Shown: piece by piece, positions 14,921-19,036 of the stretch
How positions within the stretch are numbered: position 1 is the first letter of the stretch
Layout of the letters: each line of letters starts with the position of its first letter
Notes under the pieces: generated by a model
Databases searched by the model: none
The model's input: the letters and a program-made list of their open reading frames with translations, nothing else
What the model was told of the DNA's origin: nothing
Translations under genes and position numbers: made by a program
NCBI GenBank assembly: GCA_025935735.1
Contig: JAICUS010000040.1
Coordinates: forward strand, 1-19,036
Direction of reading: 5' to 3'
Source: Solirubrobacteraceae bacterium
GTDB taxonomy: Bacteria; Actinomycetota; Thermoleophilia; Solirubrobacterales; Solirubrobacteraceae
Length of the DNA stretch: 19,036 nt

Positions 14921-15975
14921 GTCTCGGCCGCCAGCCGGGTCAACACCTCGTCCATGCCGCCGGCGGCGTGGGCCGCGCGCATGCGGTCCGCGCCGCTGCC
15001 CTCGCGCAGGATGCGCTCGACCTCGTCGAGCGTGTCGTCGCGCGCGTAGGCGCGGGCGAGCGACAGCGCGTCGCGGGCCACCGCGCGCACCGGCCGCAGT
15101 CCGCCGCGCCACCACACCGTGGCGTCCAGGCCGTCGCGGCCCGCGCGGAACGAACCCTCGGCGAGCGCCTCGGCCGGCGGCATCGGCTCCTCGTGGCCGT
15201 CCGCGCAGGCCAGCGCGAGCGCGTGGACGAGCCCGGCCAGCCCCGCAACCGACTCGAGCCGGCTCTGCGCGTCCATCGCCCGCACCTCCACCGTGCCCAG
15301 CCGCGGGCTGGGGCGGACGTCCCACCACAGGTAGGTGTAGTCGGGCGCGTCGGCCGCGGCCAGCCACCAGCCGACGAAGTCCACGTAGTGCTCCCAGCCG
15401 GCGAACTCCGGCGGCACGATCGCCCGCGGGACCGCGCGGAAGACCATCGAGCGCGCCGAGGCGAAGCCGGAGTCGCGCCCGTGCCAGTACGGCGAGTGCG
15501 CGGCCAGCGCCTGCAGCAGCGGCAGGTGCGCGCGCAGCCGGTTGCAGACGGCGATCGCGGTCTCGGGGTCCGGCATGCCGACGTGCACGTGCAGCGCCGC
15601 CGTGGGCGTGCGCTCCAGCAGCCCGCGCATCGAGTCGCTGATCGCCTCGTAGCGCGGCTCCGCGACGTGCTCGACCTCGCCGAACGGCGCATCGGGGTGT
15701 ATCCCGGCGCCCAGCAGCGTCCCGCCCGCGTCCTGCAGCTGGGCGCGCATCCCCGCGAGCGCGGCGAACGCCTCGCCCGCTGAGGCGACGACCGGGGTCG
15801 AGAGCTCGATCAGCGCCTCATAGACGTCGTTGGTGACCGCTCCGGCGACCGGCGCGACGCGCTCGCGCAGCTGGCTGGCGCGGTTGGCCAGCCGCAGCGT
15901 CTCCGGATCGACCAGGAGGAGCTCCTCCTCGACGCCGAGCCGGAACGGCTCGCGGCGGCCGAACGCATGCTCCAC
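14875..15975 (-). CDS. YbdK-family carboxylate-amine ligase (GCS2)
   Basis: A cytoplasmic ATP-grasp-like ligase of 366 aa, close to the family's usual size of about 370. The GCS2 family joins an amino acid carboxylate to an amine; E. coli YbdK has weak glutamate-cysteine ligase activity, but the natural reaction of most members is unknown. Signatures are GVEEELLLVD (14-23), the HVHVGM metal-binding strand, a SPYWHGRDSGFASAR segment, YTYLWWDVRPSPRLGTVEVR and a final helical region. The start is taken as GTG 15973-15975; TTG 15982-15984 is an alternative. A candidate -10 ends 8 nt before the GTG, so the message may be leaderless. The 3' end overlaps the L,D-transpeptidase gene by 46 nt tail to tail. 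Confidence 0.9.
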   Translation of the reverse strand: MEHAFGRREPFRLGVEEELLLVDPETLRLANRASQLRERVAPVAGAVTNDVYEALIELSTPVVASAGEAFAALAGMRAQLQDAGGTLLGAGIHPDAPFGEVEHVAEPRYEAISDSMRGLLERTPTAALHVHVGMPDPETAIAVCNRLRAHLPLLQALAAHSPYWHGRDSGFASARSMVFRAVPRAIVPPEFAGWEHYVDFVGWWLAAADAPDYTYLWWDVRPSPRLGTVEVRAMDAQSRLESVAGLAGLVHALALACADGHEEPMPPAEALAEGSFRAGRDGLDATVWWRGGLRPVRAVARDALSLARAYARDDTLDEVERILREGSGADRMRAAHAAGGMDEVLTRLAAETYSSTQTTSPIESQP

Positions 15976-15983
15976 TGCGGGCA

Positions 15984-15989
15984 AGGATA
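15984..15989 (-). promoter_or_regulatory. Candidate -10 element of the ybdK-like gene
   Basis: TATCCT on the minus strand ends 8 nt before the GTG start. A transcript would begin at or next to the start codon, i.e. leaderless. No convincing -35 and no ribosome binding site is visible. Confidence 0.3.
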
Positions 15990-16005
15990 CGGCCGGGCCG
16001 CCGCA

Positions 16006-16011
16006 TACGAT
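16006..16011 (+). promoter_or_regulatory. Candidate -10 element of pyrE
   Basis: TACGAT on the plus strand ends 7 nt before the pyrE ATG (16019), which predicts a leaderless transcript. No ribosome binding site lies upstream of pyrE, which fits. The -35 region is not recognisable. Confidence 0.35.
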
Positions 16012-16018
16012 CCCGGCG

Positions 16019-16567
16019 ATGTCCGCCCGCGAGACGCTGGTCGAGGAACTGCGCCGCCACGCGCTCGTGATCGGCGAGGTCACGCTGACCTCCGGGCGGA
16101 CGGCGTCCTACTACGTCGACGCCAAGCGGGCGATCCTGCGCCCCGCGGGCTTCGCCGCGCTGGCCGAGCTGGTCGCCGGGCTGGCGCACGAGCTCGACGC
16201 GACCGCCGTGGGCGGGCTGACGCTCGGCGCGGACGCTCCCGCCTGCGCCGCGCTGGCCGGCGGCGCGGACGTGAAGGCGTTCTTCGTGCGCAAGGAGACC
16301 AAGGCGCACGGGCTGCAGCGCCGGGTCGAGGGGCCGCTGCTGGAGCCCGGCGAGCGCTGCCTGGTGGTGGAGGACGTCGTCACCACGGGTGGCTCCACGA
16401 TCCAGGCGATCGAGGCGCTGCAGGCCGCCGGCGCCGAGGTCGTCGGGGTCACCGCCGTGCTCGACCGGCTCGCCGGCGGCGCGGAGGCGATCGCCCGCGC
16501 CGCCCCCGGCGCGCCCTACCGGCCGCTGGTCACCATCGACGACGTGTATCCCGACCGCCCGGACTGA
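16019..16567 (+). CDS. pyrE: Orotate phosphoribosyltransferase
   Basis: A cytoplasmic enzyme of 182 aa that joins orotate to PRPP to give orotidine monophosphate, the fifth step of pyrimidine synthesis. The N-terminal TSGRTASYYVDAKR (24-37) is the orotate-side signature. GGLTLGADAPA (65-75), FVRKETKAHG (89-98) with the catalytic-loop lysines, and the PRPP motif CLVVEDVVTTGGS (114-126) are all present. ATG 16019 has no ribosome binding site but has a -10-like hexamer 8 nt upstream. The gene is divergent from the ybdK-like gene across 43 bp and is followed by a small membrane protein after 77 nt. No other pyrimidine gene is in the window. Confidence 0.95.
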   Translation: MSARETLVEELRRHALVIGEVTLTSGRTASYYVDAKRAILRPAGFAALAELVAGLAHELDATAVGGLTLGADAPACAALAGGADVKAFFVRKETKAHGLQRRVEGPLLEPGERCLVVEDVVTTGGSTIQAIEALQAAGAEVVGVTAVLDRLAGGAEAIARAAPGAPYRPLVTIDDVYPDRPD

Positions 16568-16644
16568 CCGCGCGCTTACCGCCCGGAGCGTTGCTACCGC
16601 GACACAACCCGGGCGCGCGAGACATGATGTGGGTGGAACGAACC

Positions 16645-16986
16645 ATGGTTCCGCTGCCCGAAGACCTGTCCCGGCTCGGAGACGAGCTCACGGCGGCGGC
16701 TGGTCGAACGCTCGACGAGCGCCGCCGTCGTCGGCGCCTGCTCGCGCGCGGCGGCGCGAGCGCGCTGTCGGGCGTCCTCGCCATCGCGGTGCTCGCCCCG
16801 GCCGCGCTGAGCCCCGGGCTGGAGTCCGCGAAGCCGCTGGCCTCGGAGGCCATGCGCGCCGTGCTGGTGCGCCCGCCGGACCGCCGGCCGGTGCTCGTCG
16901 CCCGCGAGCTGCCCGCGTCCGACGGCGTCGTCCTCGTGCGTCCGCCGGATCGGCGCCCGCCGCTGCCCGTGCGCCGCGATGCATGA
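16645..16986 (+). CDS. Small single-pass membrane protein with a repeated VLVRPPDRRP motif
   Basis: A 113-aa protein of unknown function. The N-terminal helix-forming segment (LPEDLSRLGDELTAAAGRTL) is followed by a run of seven Arg residues broken only by Leu-Leu-Ala (26-35), one hydrophobic segment (about 37-56) and a Pro/Arg-rich C-terminal part. By the positive-inside rule the N-terminus is cytoplasmic and the C-terminus outside. The decapeptide VLVRPPDRRP occurs twice (73-82 and 96-105), and the two DNA copies differ at several synonymous sites. ATG 16645 is chosen because GGTGGA lies 7 nt upstream; ATG 16624 or 16627 would be longer. The stop is 8 nt from the tRNA gene on the other strand. 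No family is recognised. Confidence 0.65.
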   Translation: MVPLPEDLSRLGDELTAAAGRTLDERRRRRRLLARGGASALSGVLAIAVLAPAALSPGLESAKPLASEAMRAVLVRPPDRRPVLVARELPASDGVVLVRPPDRRPPLPVRRDA

Positions 16987-16994
16987 GCCGGCGA

Positions 16995-17068
<74 letters not shown>

Positions 17069-17080
17069 CGGGGGTCGACG

Positions 17081-17108
17081 ACCATAGCGGTCGCACGACT
17101 TAACGCAA
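17081..17108 (-). promoter_or_regulatory. Candidate promoter of tRNA-Arg
   Basis: On the minus strand TTGCGT (17103-17108) and TATGGT (17081-17086) are separated by 16 nt. The -10 ends 12 nt before the tRNA 5' end, the expected distance for a short 5' leader. The match to sigma-70 consensus is partial. Confidence 0.4.
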
Positions 17109-17183
17109 ACTCAACAGGTCCCAGACACTGTGCCGCGCGTCTCGGGCGCACTAAGCTGCGCGGCGCCCGGGGAGGGAACGTCA

Positions 17184-17237
17184 ATGCCTGGTCTGTCTGA
17201 TCGCTCGATTCGCGCTGTCCGCGCGCCGCGGCCGTGA
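17184..17237 (+). CDS. 17-codon leader ORF overlapping the permease start
   Basis: ATG at 17184 follows a strong ribosome binding site, GGAGGG at 17171-17176, and opens a frame of 17 codons (MPGLSDRSIRAVRAPRP). Its TGA (17235-17237) overlaps the GTG start of the permease gene (17234) as GTGA. Four of the 17 residues are Arg and three are Pro. The permease has no ribosome binding site of its own, so it is probably translated by re-initiation after this leader. It may set a translation level or act as a regulatory leader peptide. There is no homology evidence; support is the Shine-Dalgarno sequence, spacing and overlap. Confidence 0.5.
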   Translation: MPGLSDRSIRAVRAPRP

Positions 17238-18202
17238 GCCTCAACACCGTCGAAGTCCACGAGGTCCCCCTCGTCGACCCCGATGCCGGCGAGATCACCG
17301 CCCGCTCGCCGCTGCAGCTGTTCTGGCGCCGCTTCCGGCAGGACCGCGTGGCGATCGTCGCGCTGGCCTTCATCGTGCTGCTGATCATCGTGGCGATCGC
17401 CGCCCCGCTGATCATCAAGGCGCTCAACCTGCACCCGCTGAACAGCCCGAACACGAACGAGCTCGATCCGTTCGGCCAGCCGATCGGGCCGAACTCCGCG
17501 CATCCGTTCGGCGTCGACGACCTGGGGCGCGACGTCCTGGCCCGCACGATCTACGGCTCGCGCGTCTCGCTGGAGGTCGCGTTCGTCTCGACCGGGATCG
17601 CCGTGTTCATCGGCGTGGCCGTGGGCATCGTCGCCGGCTTCTTCGGCGGCTGGATCGACACGGCGCTGTCGCGGATCATGGACGTGATCCTGGCGTTCCC
17701 CATCCTGCTGCTCGCGATCGGGCTCTCGTCGGCCTGCACGCTCGGCAACGGCTGCCTCGGCGGGCTCATCACGCCCGGCCGGACGACGCTGATCTTCGTC
17801 ATCGCGCTGGCATCGTGGCCGTACATCGGCCGGATCATCCGCGGCCAGGTCCTGTCCTTGCGCGAGAAGGAGTTCGTGGAGGCGGCCCGGTCGCTCGGGG
17901 CGGGCAACGGCCGCATCATGCGGCGCGAGGTCCTGCCCAACCTGGTCGCGCCGATCATCGTCTACTCGTCGCTGGTCCTGCCGACCAACGTGCTCTACGA
18001 GGCCGCGCTGTCGTTCCTGGGCGTCGGCGTGCAGCCGCCGACCGCCAGCTGGGGCCAGATGATCGCCAACGCCGCGCCGATCTCCGACTCGGCGTGGTGG
18101 TACATGACCTTCCCCGGCGTCGCGCTGGTCCTCACCGTGCTCGCCTTCAACCTCGTGGGCGACGGGCTCCAGGACGCCCTCGACCCTCGCAACACTCAAT
18201 AA
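17234..18202 (+). CDS. ABC transporter permease, DppC/OppC type
   Basis: An inner-membrane permease of 322 aa for peptides, nickel or similar solutes. The OppC N-terminal domain (about 27-80, with the first membrane segment at 37-61) is followed by HPFGVDDLGRDVLAR (90-104), typical of the DppC/OppC side. The main BPD permease domain has about five more membrane segments. The coupling EAA loop is EAARSLGAGNGRIMRREVLP (216-235), which contacts the ATPase. SFLGVGVQPPTASWG (260-274) is a family hallmark. A loop near 167-176 has two Cys residues (SACTLGNGCLGG) that could form a disulfide outside. Start is GTG 17234, overlapping the leader ORF stop. The binding protein follows after 45 nt; the DppB-type partner and ATPases are not in the window. 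Confidence 0.94.
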   Translation: MSLNTVEVHEVPLVDPDAGEITARSPLQLFWRRFRQDRVAIVALAFIVLLIIVAIAAPLIIKALNLHPLNSPNTNELDPFGQPIGPNSAHPFGVDDLGRDVLARTIYGSRVSLEVAFVSTGIAVFIGVAVGIVAGFFGGWIDTALSRIMDVILAFPILLLAIGLSSACTLGNGCLGGLITPGRTTLIFVIALASWPYIGRIIRGQVLSLREKEFVEAARSLGAGNGRIMRREVLPNLVAPIIVYSSLVLPTNVLYEAALSFLGVGVQPPTASWGQMIANAAPISDSAWWYMTFPGVALVLTVLAFNLVGDGLQDALDPRNTQ

Positions 18203-18247
18203 CCCCAAGTGAACTCGTCAACCAAACGGGAGGAGGACAGCCCGCAC

Positions 18248-19036
18248 ATGCGTCTGTCAAGGCCAAGGTCGGCCCTCGTACCACTCGCCGTCGCCACGGC
18301 GCTCGCCATCGCCGCCTGCGGTGGCAGCAACTCCGACAACAACAGCAACAACGGCGGCGGCAACTCCGGCGGCACCAGCTCCGGCAACTCCGGGGGCGGC
18401 ACGCAGTCGACGTCCGGCGCCAACGGCTACGCGAACGTCGCCGTGGACCAGGGCCAGCAGAAGGGCGGCACCTTGAACATGGTGTCGGCCGAGGGCTGGG
18501 AGCACCTCGATCCGGGCCAGTCCTACTTCCAGATCGACTATCTGGTCGTCTACGCGACGCACCGGCCGCTGTACTCGTTCTCGCCGGACAGCAAGCTGCA
18601 GCCCGACCTCGCGGCCGGCCCGCCGCAGATCAGCTCGGACGGCAAGATCGTCACGGTGAAGATCAAGCCGAACGTCAAGTACGGCGGCGCGGATGACGGC
18701 AAGACGGTCACGACGGCCGACGTCAAGTACGCCTTCGAGCGCGACTTCAACCCGAACGTCCCGAACGGCTACGCGACCGCGTACTACCCGATCGTGGGCG
18801 CGGACAAGTCCAAGGGCGGCCCGATCTCCGGCATCGAGACGCCGGACAAGACGACGATCGTCTTCCACCTCACGAGCGACTTCGGCGCCACGTTCGCGCA
18901 GGCGCTCACGCTGCCGGGCAGCGCGCCCGTGCCGAAGGACGTCGCCGGGCCGATGGACAAGTCGAGCCCGTCGAAGTACGACGTCGACGTCACCAAGCAG
19001 GCGTTCACGGGCCCGTACATGATCTCCGACTACAAG
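18248..19036 (+). CDS. ABC transporter substrate-binding lipoprotein, family 5 (partial)
   Basis: The first 263 codons of an extracytoplasmic solute-binding protein of the DppA/OppA type; it runs off the right edge without a stop. The signal peptide has a lipobox IAAC with Cys24. A long Asn/Ser/Gly-rich tether (about 25-62) follows. The mature domain opens with GGTLNMVSAEGWEHLDPGQS (about 74-93), the family's usual first strand, then RPLYSFSPDSKLQPDLA and TVTTADVKYAFERDFNP. ATG 18248 follows AGGAGG (18231-18236) by 11 nt. It lies behind the permease gene and presumably delivers its substrate. The ligand cannot be told from this part; peptides are the commonest for the family. Confidence 0.94.
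   Translation, partial: MRLSRPRSALVPLAVATALAIAACGGSNSDNNSNNGGGNSGGTSSGNSGGGTQSTSGANGYANVAVDQGQQKGGTLNMVSAEGWEHLDPGQSYFQIDYLVVYATHRPLYSFSPDSKLQPDLAAGPPQISSDGKIVTVKIKPNVKYGGADDGKTVTTADVKYAFERDFNPNVPNGYATAYYPIVGADKSKGGPISGIETPDKTTIVFHLTSDFGATFAQALTLPGSAPVPKDVAGPMDKSSPSKYDVDVTKQAFTGPYMISDYK

Overview
This is a bacterial chromosomal window of very high GC content with strong G/C preference at third codon positions. The genes are actinobacterial in style: a Streptomyces-type OtsA, a class E-like sortase, an MprAB/PepD-like cluster, GTG and TTG starts, many 4-nt ATGA gene overlaps and signs of leaderless transcription. My best guess is a soil member of the Thermoleophilia (Solirubrobacterales type). 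That placement is inference from gene style, not from a marker gene. No phage, insertion sequence, CRISPR or clearly transferred segment was seen.

Layout. (1) Positions 1-131 may hold the 3' end of a plus-strand gene. (2) Minus strand, 5080 down to 154: response regulator, sensor kinase, HtrA-type lipoprotein protease, then trehalose-6-phosphate synthase; this looks like an envelope-stress operon with an osmoprotection gene behind it. (3) Plus strand, 5135-7877, divergent from it: a membrane protein with a degenerate M28-peptidase-like domain, a sortase, and a FlgM-like protein. (4) Minus strand, 12386 down to 7912: MscS channel, class A penicillin-binding protein, cold-shock protein, IF-1 and thiamine-monophosphate kinase. 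(5) Plus strand, 12385-14920: HAD hydrolase, CPBP membrane protease and a secreted L,D-transpeptidase, all joined by ATGA overlaps. (6) Minus strand: a YbdK-type carboxylate-amine ligase. (7) Plus strand: pyrE and a small repeat-containing membrane protein. (8) Minus strand: tRNA-Arg(CCU). (9) Plus strand: a 17-codon leader ORF, a DppC/OppC-type permease and the start of its lipoprotein substrate-binding protein, which runs off the window.

How it fits together. Most genes serve the cell envelope: stress sensing and proteolysis, peptidoglycan synthesis and cross-linking, sortase anchoring, mechanosensation and peptide uptake. Housekeeping genes (infA, thiL, pyrE, tRNA) are interspersed.

Most notable signals. 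A perfect 16-bp parS palindrome lies inside the MscS coding sequence and forces a run of A/T-ending codons, so this region probably belongs to the origin-proximal ParB-binding domain. A cold-shock gene is followed by infA after 2 nt and preceded by two mutually exclusive hairpins. A 17-codon leader ORF with a strong ribosome binding site ends on the permease GTG start. The M28-like domain has lost its catalytic residues and is co-transcribed with a sortase.
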